A stretch of DNA of 64,000 bases, taken from positions 52,192,587 to 52,256,586 of the forward strand of contig NC_089763.1 of NCBI RefSeq assembly GCF_040412425.1. Reading direction: 5' to 3'. The position numbers were made by a program, and so were the translations under genes. The notes under the pieces are model-generated. The model did not search any database. It saw nothing but the letters and a program-made list of their open reading frames with translations, and had not been told where the DNA came from. This DNA is from Macrobrachium rosenbergii. Taxonomy: Eukaryota; Arthropoda; Malacostraca; Decapoda; Palaemonidae. Below are positions 45,813 to 54,594 of this stretch, in pieces; within the stretch, counting starts at the first letter, position 1; each line of letters begins with the position of its first letter.

Positions 45813-46384
45813 TTAGATGTTTAAAACTGCAATTGTAAGCTAAAACACTTACAGTCTAGTAATATTCAATCAATTACCTTCATTTTGCAACAAACGGGAA
45901 GTCTCTAGCACAATATTTCGATTTATGGTGAATTTTTTAAAAAAACTTTTTTTTACGTCCTCGCGTTATGAATTCATGCATCATTTTGTGATAATATTTT
46001 CTCTGTGTTGCTTTGATCGTTTTACAATTTTCTATGTACCAAAATCATTGCAATTTAGTGTACAATACAAAGAAAAAAAAATAACTCGTTAGCTTTAACC
46101 GTTTTGCTCACAACGCGATTTGTATACAATTATATATGAAATTTTTTTTCGCGCTGTCATATATTTCAATATTTATATATGATATTTTTTTCATTTCTGA
46201 TGGTTGCATACTAAACTTCAGGCAATTACAAAAAAAGGAGCCAAAAATGAACTCTTAATCTTAGAAACTAAGTGTGCTGTGATTTTTTGGAAAAAACTCT
46301 TTTTCCGCTTCAGCGCTAACTCCCTAACGCCGCCGGCATACGACAGACACTTTTGTAAATAGAGGCTCAGCGTTAGAGGGTTAA

Positions 46385-47061
46385 TAAATATCAAACACAT
46401 GTATATATAAACAAAAATACAGAAAGATCCCACCAGGATAATAAGAGCTTAACAACAGTCAGGCAGAGAGAACCAAAAACACGTCAGCAACGCATGACGG
46501 CCGAAAGCAAATTGGAATGTTTACATCTGGGCAGGCAGGTATTCCTGCCTACCTGGCGTTAGTTACTGCCTAACCACCTTGCTCAAGAGTTTAACGGCCG
46601 TTTCCAGCCTACACCTGAAAGTAATTCCTAATGTAAAGGACCGATGGTTTGTATAGCATGTCGGAATAACTATGGAGGAAGGTGCAACACAAAACCACAA
46701 AAGTTACCTTAATCCTAATTTATAATGTATAGTAATTTACAATATATACAAGTGGGTCCAGGTTTAGCATAAATACACAATTAAATTAACATTCATGAAA
46801 TACATGTTAAAACAGCAGCAGTCAAAATCAATGAACAAGTCTTGAAGACCACACACATGACTCAAACAATCACAATCCAAATACTAATGCAAAAAGCATC
46901 TCAAAATACAGTTACCACAGCTATACACTGCTTGACAGCATTAATAATAATACCTGTATAATCAAAAATCATCTCAAAAATACATACATACATCAATTAC
47001 CAGAGCCATATACTGCTCGACACCACACTAATAGTGCAATAAAAAAATATATAATTATATA
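46385..47061. other. No gene seen; short two-unit repeat
   Basis: AT-rich spacer. ATCTCAAAA-TACA..CATA..CTGCT-GACA blocks occur twice, near 46898 and 46971. Otherwise unassigned. Confidence 0.4.
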
Positions 47062-47407
47062 CAGGCAGTCCCCGGTTTACGACGGGTCCGGCTTCTGACG
47101 TTCGAGGTTAAACGCTTTTCAAATATATTCATCAGAAATTATTTCCCGGTTTATGGACGCATGTTCGGGGTTACGACGTGTTTTCTTTGCCGATCCACGG
47201 AAGAAATATGGCTCCAAAACGGCAGAATAATCATAATTTGAAGGTTTTTTTGATGAAAAACTCAATATAAATGCAGTTTACATCGTTTTCAATGCACCCA
47301 GAGCATTAAAAGTAAGGTTTTCTTATGGTTTTTTACGATTTTCAACAATTTTCGGTTTACGACGCGGCGTAAGAACGGAACCCCCGTCGTAAACCGGGGG
47401 CTGCCTG
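47062..47407. mobile_element. MITE family 1, copy 1
   Basis: 346 bp flanked by TA. Termini CAGGCAGTCCCCGGTTTACG and its inverted partner (GTAAACCGGGGGCTGCCTG). The interior includes TCAAATATATTCATCAGAAA and GAAGAAATATGGCTCCAAAA, shared with 54207-54536. No coding capacity; the terminal design and TA duplication suggest mariner/pogo mobilisation. Confidence 0.92.
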
Positions 47408-47409
47408 TA

Positions 47410-48858
47410 CACAGACAGGCAGCATAAATCAATGAACAGGCATCAACAAATGAACAGACAGCATAAAGAATCACAAACAATAAAGCAGCAACATAAATAA
47501 AAGTATACAAATTACTCCAGGTAGCACAGGTAAACACAATAATCTCCGTAGAGATAACATAACTGTACCAGCTGTTAAAAAGGATGAATCTAATCAGATG
47601 AACTCTGTGAAGACATCGCAACATCCATCAACTGTTAACTGGAACTTAGCCACCAACACAGATGAATCACGGGAGAAACGTTGGAACAGCATGTCAGCTG
47701 TCATATGAAAAAAAATCCACAGACGACTACAGTTTAGCCATCCAACCATCCTTCAACTGCTGAGGCCAACAGATAACAAATACCTGCTGTTCAAATAAAA
47801 ACTCCATGACGCCACAGCAGCTGAGAACCTGACCCGCTGCTAAGCTAAATCTGACTGACTCTGTCCAAAACAAGGCGACAGACATCAACTCACCACACCA
47901 TAAACAAACACAGGAGGACGGGTAAAACAAGGGAACAATCGAAATAAGATTGTTCCACTACAAGCACCGCAAAACCTAATATAGTCAGTGACATTAATCA
48001 CATCCTCATAAGACAAAGTTGTCAAAACTACATGAAGCAGTGACTGCTGTTACATTATGAATGTTTAATAAAGGTACAAGGTCTGGAACTAGTTTCTCAT
48101 GCACTAGCCAGGTCAAATACTTAACAAAGGAGGACATTGCATTCATATGACAAAGACATATTAGGTTCTCTACCGCCACAAAACAAATGATTATCTTTAC
48201 CCCTCACAGGCTTTGACCTATCTAAATAGGCTTTGCCTAACATAGAGAAGTGATTTCTTTTCATTCCTCAATAAAGAAGTCAAACTCAGAGTTCTTTTAG
48301 TTCTTGGTACTAACTTAGCCTTAACATCATTCTTAGCTCTGAATAAGACAAAAAAGCTAAAACAGCATCCACTTCACAACAGCTTACCATACAAGAGAAT
48401 GTTTTCACTTACAATGGAACTAATTCCAAATACTCAAAGAATCTGCTGATAAAATCTTAAAACATGATGCAATATCGAGAAAAATGTGGGTCCATAACCC
48501 TGAATAACAGATACCAGACTTATTATATCTAAGAAAGTAAAAAAAACTTTCTGATGTCTACAGAGGTATGGGTACTGGAAATCCCACTAGAACAGCACCC
48601 AGAGCAATACACAAACCACTGCTTCTGATACAAGGCTAAGGTTGTCTCTACTTGATTATGGATAGATTCCAAGATACCTTAGAAAACTCCCTTTCTCAAA
48701 TGAGAAGGTCAAGAGTCCCCAAGCAGTTAAGTGTGGAATGCGGAGACTTTATTGGAACTACGTGGAATTCAGTACTTTGAGTAGATCTTCCCTTAATTGC
48801 TGAAAATCACTCCCCTGAGGCCACTAGGGCTCTAAGAGTCATCGTGCAATTCTTAGTA
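47410..48858. other. No gene seen
   Basis: AT-rich spacer with AACAGACAGCATAAA-type simple motifs near 47410-47500. No coding motifs recognised on either strand. Confidence 0.4.
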
Positions 48859-49107
48859 CAGGCAGTCCCCGGTTATCGGTGGGGGTCCTGTTCCCGACGG
48901 CATGACAATAACCAAAAATCAGCGATAATAGTACCGACCCCCAGTTATTGGCACCAATAACGGTGATCTTCGGAGCTGATAAGCAGGGATGGGCACATAT
49001 CAGCAACGATATGCAGGGATGGGCGCATATCAGCGCCGAGAATCCAGTTATTGTCGTTGCTAGACAAGCCATGTAAAACTGGATCACTGATAACCAGGGA
49101 CTGCCTG
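48859..49107. mobile_element. MITE family 2
   Basis: 249 bp flanked by TA. Termini CAGGCAGTCCCCGGTTATCG and inverted ATAACCAGGGACTGCCTG. The first 16 bases equal family 1 but the interior (GATGGGCACATATCAGC twice, CAATAACGGTGATCTTC) is unrelated. Confidence 0.9.
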
Positions 49108-49199
49108 TACTTGAAGCTTATTCAATACTTTCACTAAAGGGGGAAATTCATCTTTCAAATTGGACCAATCTTCAATAACACATCCACCACCAAAGCCTG

Positions 49200-50310
49200 T
49201 GGGCCCTGGAAGAGGAAGCAATAAACTGGCCATTCCTGTTCATCCAGGTAGGGAGCAGCGAATTGCTGTTAATATGATCTTTGGCAAACCAAAACCTGTT
49301 GAGTCTGGAGTTTCACAGGGTAGTGTTCTTGGTCCACTATTATTTTCAGTGTAGACAAGAGATATGGCTGTTGGCCTGGAAAACAAGATTGTTCAGTATG
49401 CCGTTGATGCAATACTTGAGGGTGTCATAAAGTCTCCACTTATAAGAAATGGAGCTACCCTTAGTCTCAATCATAACATGGAGTGGATTAGCAAATGGTG
49501 TAGTTGGTGGGGTATGGGGTTGAACTCCAGCAAAATGAAAACACTATTGATTAGCAGGTCTCATACAGATATTCTACCCCATCCTCCCTTTCAGGTGGAT
49601 GGGACTGCTGAATGAGTTTGAAGCTTTAACTATTCTTGGTGTAATTTTTAACTCACATCTTACTTTGAGAACATCTGATGAAAGTGTCAGCAAATGCCTC
49701 AAGAGAGTTAGGTACTGTGCTAAGGCCTCATATACTTATAACAGTGATAAAATAAATATAATCTGCAACTTGTTTTAGGCATCTGTACTAGTCAATGGTC
49801 TCACTTGTCACTTTTTTCATGAAATGTATTTTAACAGAGATCTTTTACATTCACAATTGACCCCTGATCCCGTTTCCTGCCAAGAGCAACCAGATTTGCT
49901 GGACAGCAGCACCAATATGCAGTAAATATGCCTGGCTGTAAAACTTCTCAGTTGCAGAGGTCCTTTTCCTCCCACTGTTGGACTGGGAAAGTCTCCCTTA
50001 GGATGTTGTACAATTGGAATTTCAAAAATTCAAGCAAAGATGCCGTGCATACTACCTTAAAACAACTATCCTTTAATTTTAGTAATTTAATAGCACTTTT
50101 GTCTATTTATCTATTATTATGTTAACTTATATTTTCGAATAACTGATCTCTTTGTTCTGTATTTCCCATTAGGTACTTTGTTACTTCTTTCTAATGAAGA
50201 CCATGTTCTTAGAGAGATTGAATTTCAAGTCACTGGCCCCTGTGGGCTTGTTCCAAATGAATAGGATTCATGATCTATATAATAATACTGTAATAATTAT
50301 AGCTCTATTC
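49200..50310 (+). mobile_element. LINE fragment (Jockey/CR1-type RT), 3' part
   Basis: The frame contains SGVSQGSVLGPLLF, the conserved non-LTR RT block, followed by QYAVDAIL where Y-A-D-D is expected, then WISKWCSWWGMGLNSSKMK and a ILGVIFNSHLT block. Stops at about 49353 and 49614 and several frameshifts make it dead. The 3' part ends in AT-rich sequence near ATATAATAATACTGTAATAA. The endonuclease and 5' region are missing. Confidence 0.82.
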
Positions 50311-50399
50311 TTCTTATTATCTTTTTTTCCTCAGCCTGTAGCTGGTAGATCAGGTTTCCCAAGACAATACAAAGATTTCTGTTTTCTTAGGTTTATTTC

Positions 50400-51190
50400 C
50401 TCTGACGTTTCAAACACGCCTGGCATTTAATTTCAAAAGTGAATGGAATGGCATACAGGTTGCAAGGGTTTATATAGCATGCAAGGGTGTACAGTTGTCA
50501 GGTCAGTCATTCAGCTGCGTTTTGGTTGGTCCTAGGTTGGTGACGAAGTCGGGCCCGGAAGCGCTGGCTGAGACCTTCTGGGCCTAATTGCTACTGGAAT
50601 TTGGGAGTGGCTGTCATCCAGGATTATAAGTTGTTCAGGTAATCTGCATTCTGTGTTTGTGCTGCCTCTCTTTCTTTCTCTCTCTCTCTCTGTCACTTTC
50701 TCTCTCTCCCCCTCTTTCATTCTCATTCTCTCTCTCTCTCTCTCTCTCTTACTCTTTTTCTCTCCTCTTCTCTCTCTCGCCGGTGTCTGGCGTCGGTTGG
50801 TTTCTTAAATTTCTCCGTGTGATGGTAGGGAGAAATTCGGTTTCCATCACCGTGTCGATGTTTGGCTTTTTTTCTAAAATATGTAGAATGTAGAGCTTCA
50901 AGAAGCCGTAGGCGTTGGCGGTCTGTTGCCTGGTCAATAATTTTAGTATTCTTTGTGAGTTCTTCTCTTTCAGGCTTTCTTTGGTGTTTTTGAGCATAAT
51001 GATTAAAAATAGCCCTTTCTTGGAGGTGACAGGAGAGATGCTTAGAGAGTTTGGTAGTCGTCATCCTGATATAAGAGTGGTGGCATCCTGCCACCGGGCA
51101 TGTGAATTTGTAGATGACACTACTTCTCTTCAAAGACGTTTCTGGGAGCACAGGGTTGTTTTTAAGTAATAACTGGCTTGTTTTCATATT
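50400..51190 (-). mobile_element. Penelope-like element, 3' end with GIY-YIG endonuclease
   Basis: The minus frame 51187-50723 contains VIYKFTCPVAGCHHSYIR and TTTKLSKHLSCHLQE, the GIY-YIG endonuclease found at the C-terminus of Penelope-like retroelements, then RLLEALHSTYFRKK. The Gly of Y-I-G is Arg (residue 41), and the expected Arg after K-L-S-K is His, so catalysis is unlikely. The reverse transcriptase should lie upstream (above 51190) but is replaced by an inverted copy of the endonuclease start. 3' noncoding sequence follows to about 50400. Confidence 0.82.
50665..50782 (+). repeat. CT/TCTC microsatellite
   Basis: Pyrimidine tract dominated by CT dinucleotides, interrupted around 50690 and 50720. 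It overlaps the end of the Penelope-like coding frame, where it encodes a R-E-R-E tail. Confidence 0.95.
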
Positions 51191-51365
51191 TAGATGACAA
51201 AATTGTCATCTATATAAATATGAAAACAAGCCATTTTACTTAAAAACAACATTTCGCCTGCCAGAAACGCATCTTTGAAGAGAATAGTGTCATCTGCGAC
51301 CACATGCCCGTGGAAAATGCCACCACTCTTATATCAGGATGACGACTACCAAACTACTCGCTCGC
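51045..51365. repeat. Long inverted repeat of Penelope-like sequence
   Basis: Left arm about 51045-51198 and right arm about 51206-51365 are imperfect reverse complements, with centre TAGATGACAAAATTGTCATC near 51201. The inner 35 bp per arm (GGCTTGTTTTCATATTTAGA and partner) is almost perfect. Confidence 0.88.
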
Positions 51366-51433
51366 AGATGGTGGATAACCTCCAGCCGTGAAGACACGGA
51401 CTGCACTGCCTGGTGGTACCGCTCTACATGGGG

Positions 51434-53063
51434 TTAAGTTAAGTATATCTTAGTTTGACACAGCAGGTTGGGCCAGGGGGGAATCGCTCTCTGTGCCTCA
51501 GAAAGGAGGGCTAGCAGGTCAGGATACCAAACAGTCTGCATCCTTTGGGGTGTCACCAGAATCATTCTGAGATTCGGAGTAATCATCGCTTGGTTGATCA
51601 CTCTACGAATCAGACAGAATGGAGGAAAGGCATAAACGTCGAGGTTGTCCCACGGATGCTGGAATGCGTCCTCTGCAGCGGCCCATGGGTCCAGCACGAC
51701 TGAACAGAAGACCTGGAGTTTTCTGTTGTGCTGGGTGGCGAACAGATCGATGACTGAAAGCTCCCACAGGTCGAACAGCCTTTCCGTCACTTTCGAGTGA
51801 AGAGACCAATCGGTTCTGATCACCTGATTCTGGTGGCTGAGCTTGTCTGCCACGACATTCCTCTTGCCTGGAATGTACCTGGCTGACAGCTCTACCGAGT
51901 GAGCCACGGCCCACTCATGCACCTGCATCGTCAACTGGTGGAGTGGGAGGGATACTAGACGCCCCTGCTTGTTGATGTATGCCACTACCGTGGTATTGTC
52001 GCTCATCAGTACCATGAAGCGTCTCGATCCCGGAACTCTTGAAGAGCCAGAAAGGCTGCCTTGGTTCCAGGATGTTGATGTGAAGGTGCTTGTCGTCTGG
52101 GTGCCACACTCCCGAAGTCAGCAACTCCTCCAGGTGTGCGCCCCATCCCTCAGTCGATGCGTCTGAGAACAGCAGCATGTCCGGAGGGTTATGTAGGATA
52201 CTCCTATCAAAGAGGTTCCTGTCGCCCATCCACCAAAAAAGGTCCTCTCTCACCTCCTCAGAAAAAAGGATGAGAAAGGACTGGGGGTCTCAGGACTGGG
52301 ACCAATACTCCTTTAGCCTCCATTGTAGAGACTGCAGGTGAAGGCGCCTATGAGGTACAAGCTTCTCCAACAACGACAGGTGACCGATGACGACTTGCCA
52401 TTGCCGAGCTGTCTGTTCCTGTCGAGACAGGAACAGCTGTGCTGCCTGCCTGGAACTGATCATACGAGAGTCTGAGGGAAAGACTTTCGCTGCTACCGTG
52501 TCTATCAGCACGCCCAGGTACTTTATCCTCTGCTTGGGGGAGAGATCCAACTTCTTGAGATTCACCATGATCCCAAGATCGCAGCAAACCTCGAGGAGTT
52601 GATCCCTGTCTTATAGCAACTGCAAGCAGGAGCTCGCCAGGACCAGCCAGTCGTTGAAATACCTCAGTAGATGTATCCCGTAAGAGTGGGCCCAAGCTGA
52701 CATGAAAGAGAAGACTCTCCTGAACACCTGGGGAGCGGTTGAGAGCCCGAAGCAGAGTGCCCTGAATTGGAAGACTGTCTCCCCGAGGATAAAGTGGAGG
52801 TACCTGCGAGAGGACGGATGAATGGGCATTTGGAAATACGCATCCTTGAAGTCCACCGTAAGCATGAAATCATTCTCCCTGATGGAAGCGAGCATGGATC
52901 GTGCCGTTTCCATTGTGAACCGAGTCTGGTGAACGAATCGGTTCAGGGGAGAGAGGTCTATGACTGGTCTCCATCCCCCTGTGGCTTTCTCTACAAGGAA
53001 GACATGGCTGTAAAAGCCTGGAGACCGGTCCGACACAACTTCCACAGCACCCTTGCTCAGCAT
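51434..53063 (-). pseudogene. DIRS G RT, RNase H and methyltransferase-like region
   Basis: RT blocks GGWRPVIDLSPLNRFV, TVDFKDAYFQMPIHPSS and FQFRALCFGLSTAPQVF are followed by L-R-Y-F-N-D-W, where the family has Y-L-D-D or Y-V-D-D, so the catalytic Asp pair is altered (residues 135-138). One frame continues from 53063 to 51915 broken only by two stops (about 52608 and 52287), through MLLFSDASTEGWGAHLEE. A frameshift near 52000 leads to SDNTTVVAYINKQGR, GKRNVVADKLSHQNQ, VIDLFATQHNRKLQVF and NLDVYAFPPFCLIRRVI. Translation ends at 51434 before any recombinase. The small number of lesions suggests recent inactivation. Confidence 0.88.
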
Positions 53064-53290
53064 GGCTTACACTTCTTGCTGTAGCGTGGAGTCCTTCGGA
53101 GTTCCTTGGACGTATGTGCGGAGACGAACCGGAGAGTAGGTGAGGGGAGGCCAAGACTTGAAGGGTAGTAGATATCCCGCCTGAAGGACATCCACTATCC
53201 AGGTCTCAGCTCCATGTCGCTGCCATGTTACCCAATGGCTCGACAGGCAACCTCCCCACCTTCGGCAGCATTTGGGGGGGAATGCCGCCC

Positions 53291-54124
53291 CTAGCGTTTC
53301 CCCTTCTTCTTCTTCCCCTTGCCTCCTTTTCCGGATTGGAAAGCGGGCTGAAAGAGCCTAGAAGACCCACCCTTTCTAGAGGAAGAAGAAGGCTGGGTGT
53401 TTCCACAGGACCCCTTTGAAGATTGGGACTTCTTAGGGGCCGAAGTGCTAGCCTGACCCGAGGGCCTGGCAGCAGTGGAACGCAAACACCCAGAGGTCTT
53501 GGCCACTGCCTGGTGAACAAGCTGGTCGCTGTCATCAGCTTGGCACTTGTCCAACGCAGCGTCCACCAACTCTCTGGGGAAGAGAGAGGTAGACCCCAGC
53601 AAAGGTCCGTTCCACTGGGTCATTGCTGACTCAGACCCCACGGACCTGGAGGAGCGAGAAAGAATGGTGTCCCTTCGCTTCAGGACCAGGTTAGCCCACA
53701 GGTTTGCCATCTGGTGAGCGAGGTAGGAGTTGGCCCTACCTCCAGACTGGCATAGTCTCCCGAAAGCGGAGTCCTCCCTGGGTACGATAGCGAGGTGGTG
53801 ACAGCAACCCGGGTTGAGAAGAGCACTTTCGCCTGGGCAAAGCGGTCTCCCGAGGAGAGCGGAGTGGCTTGTGCGAGCCAAGCTACGTGCTCGCCTTCCC
53901 CGAGCCAGGCTGGCTGCGCAAACATGGCCGGGACTGGGAGGAGTCAAGCGCGCAGCTGGCTGGCGCGAACTTGTGCTGTCCTCTGGACGCGCCCCAGTCT
54001 TCTTCGAGGCCAAAACCTCTCGGAAAGACTGAGCAGGGGACCTCTTCTCTGCTTCTCCAGGAGTCTGGACCCCGAGGGACCAGTGCACCTTCTTGGGAAC
54101 CTGACTTTGTACTAGAAGCAGCAC
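53291..54124 (-). pseudogene. DIRS G GAG-like C-terminal part
   Basis: A 278-codon frame, Ser/Lys-rich, with LAHQMANLWANLVLKRRDTI and a Gly/Lys tail (GKGGKGKKKKGKR) before the RT. Composition and position fit a DIRS GAG-like protein; no Cys knuckle is visible. Long GC-rich frames on the opposite strand here are shadows. Confidence 0.6.
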
Positions 54125-54206
54125 CAGCAGGAGGAGTCAGGGCACCTGCATGCCCAGACTCTTTGTATGTCGTGTCGGAACAAATAAGAAAATAAAGAAT
54201 ACTGTA

Positions 54207-54536
54207 CAGGCAGTCCCCTGTTTACGATGGGTCCGGCTTACAACGTTACGACGCTTTTCAAATATATTCATCAGAAATTATTTCCTGGTTTACGACGCAT
54301 GTTCCGGGGTTACGACGCGTCGTACGCTGATCCAACGGAAGAAATATGGCTCCAAAATGGCAAAATAATCAAAATTTGGAGGTCTTTTTCATGAAAAACT
54401 CAATAAAAATGCAGTTTACATCCTTTTCAATACACCCAATGCATTAAAAGTAAGGTTTTCTTAGGATTTTTGACGATTTTTCGGTTTACAATGTGGTGGA
54501 AAAACAGAACCCCCGTCATAAACCAGGGCCTGCCTG
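54207..54536. mobile_element. MITE family 1, copy 2
   Basis: 330 bp flanked by TA, with the same termini and interior as 47062-47407 and scattered substitutions and small deletions. Confidence 0.92.
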
Positions 54537-54594
54537 TACTGAATTTCCATGTGTAAATGAGAGAAAAAAAAGTTTCATTTCTAGACTGGCTTAA

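Larger units (their letters stand above)
38822..45824 (-). mobile_element. DIRS retrotransposon F, full length with both ITRs
   Basis: 7.0 kb, inserted in the 380-bp array. ITRs are nearly identical over ~155 bp, so it is probably younger than B or C, yet its coding regions are badly rearranged. The order on the minus strand is GAG-like (45.5 kb), minisatellite spacer (44.8-44.4 kb), RT (43.2-42.05 kb, interrupted), RNase H, methyltransferase-like, recombinase (to about 39.9 kb), then ICR and left ITR. Junctions read CGAAAAATGTT at the left and TTTAAAACTGC at the right; array sisters read CGAAAAATGC, so there is no target duplication beyond the A-tract. Confidence 0.92.
37124..46380. mobile_element. 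TTAA-flanked piggyBac-type non-autonomous element with internal tandem array, split by DIRS F
   Basis: Starts after TTAA (37120-37123) with GTCCTTTGTTGACTTTGG and shares the CAACTAAAATTGTCTGTTGG block with the MITE at 27505; ends GCGTTAGAGGG before TTAA at 46381-46384. Without DIRS F (38822-45824) it is about 2.25 kb. No transposase frame is seen. The left terminus is diverged from the MITE (CCCTTAAATGCC), so the boundary there is less certain. Confidence 0.6.
51434..54170 (-). mobile_element. DIRS-like retrotransposon G, truncated
   Basis: GAG-like C-terminus, RT, RNase H and methyltransferase-like region on the minus strand, of a family distinct from A/C/D/F. The recombinase, ITRs and ICR are absent. 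The left edge abuts the Penelope-like inverted repeat, and the right edge (placed near 54170) abuts a MITE. Base composition is GC-richer than its neighbours. Confidence 0.82.

Noticed and set aside
47289..47624. A 111-codon minus-strand membrane-like protein
   Set aside because: It overlaps the MITE terminus and low-complexity AT-rich DNA, with no start context or homology.
50380..50450. Hammerhead ribozyme in the Penelope-like 3' region (GAAACGTC seen on the minus strand)
   Set aside because: The required CTGATGA core could not be found at a suitable distance, and no stems I-III could be drawn.
50657..50893. A membrane-like Ser/Leu-rich plus-strand protein
   Set aside because: It is a translation of the CT microsatellite.
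53200..54195. Several plus-strand frames opposite the DIRS G GAG-like region
   Set aside because: GC-rich shadows with no domain; the minus strand carries the element's coding chain.
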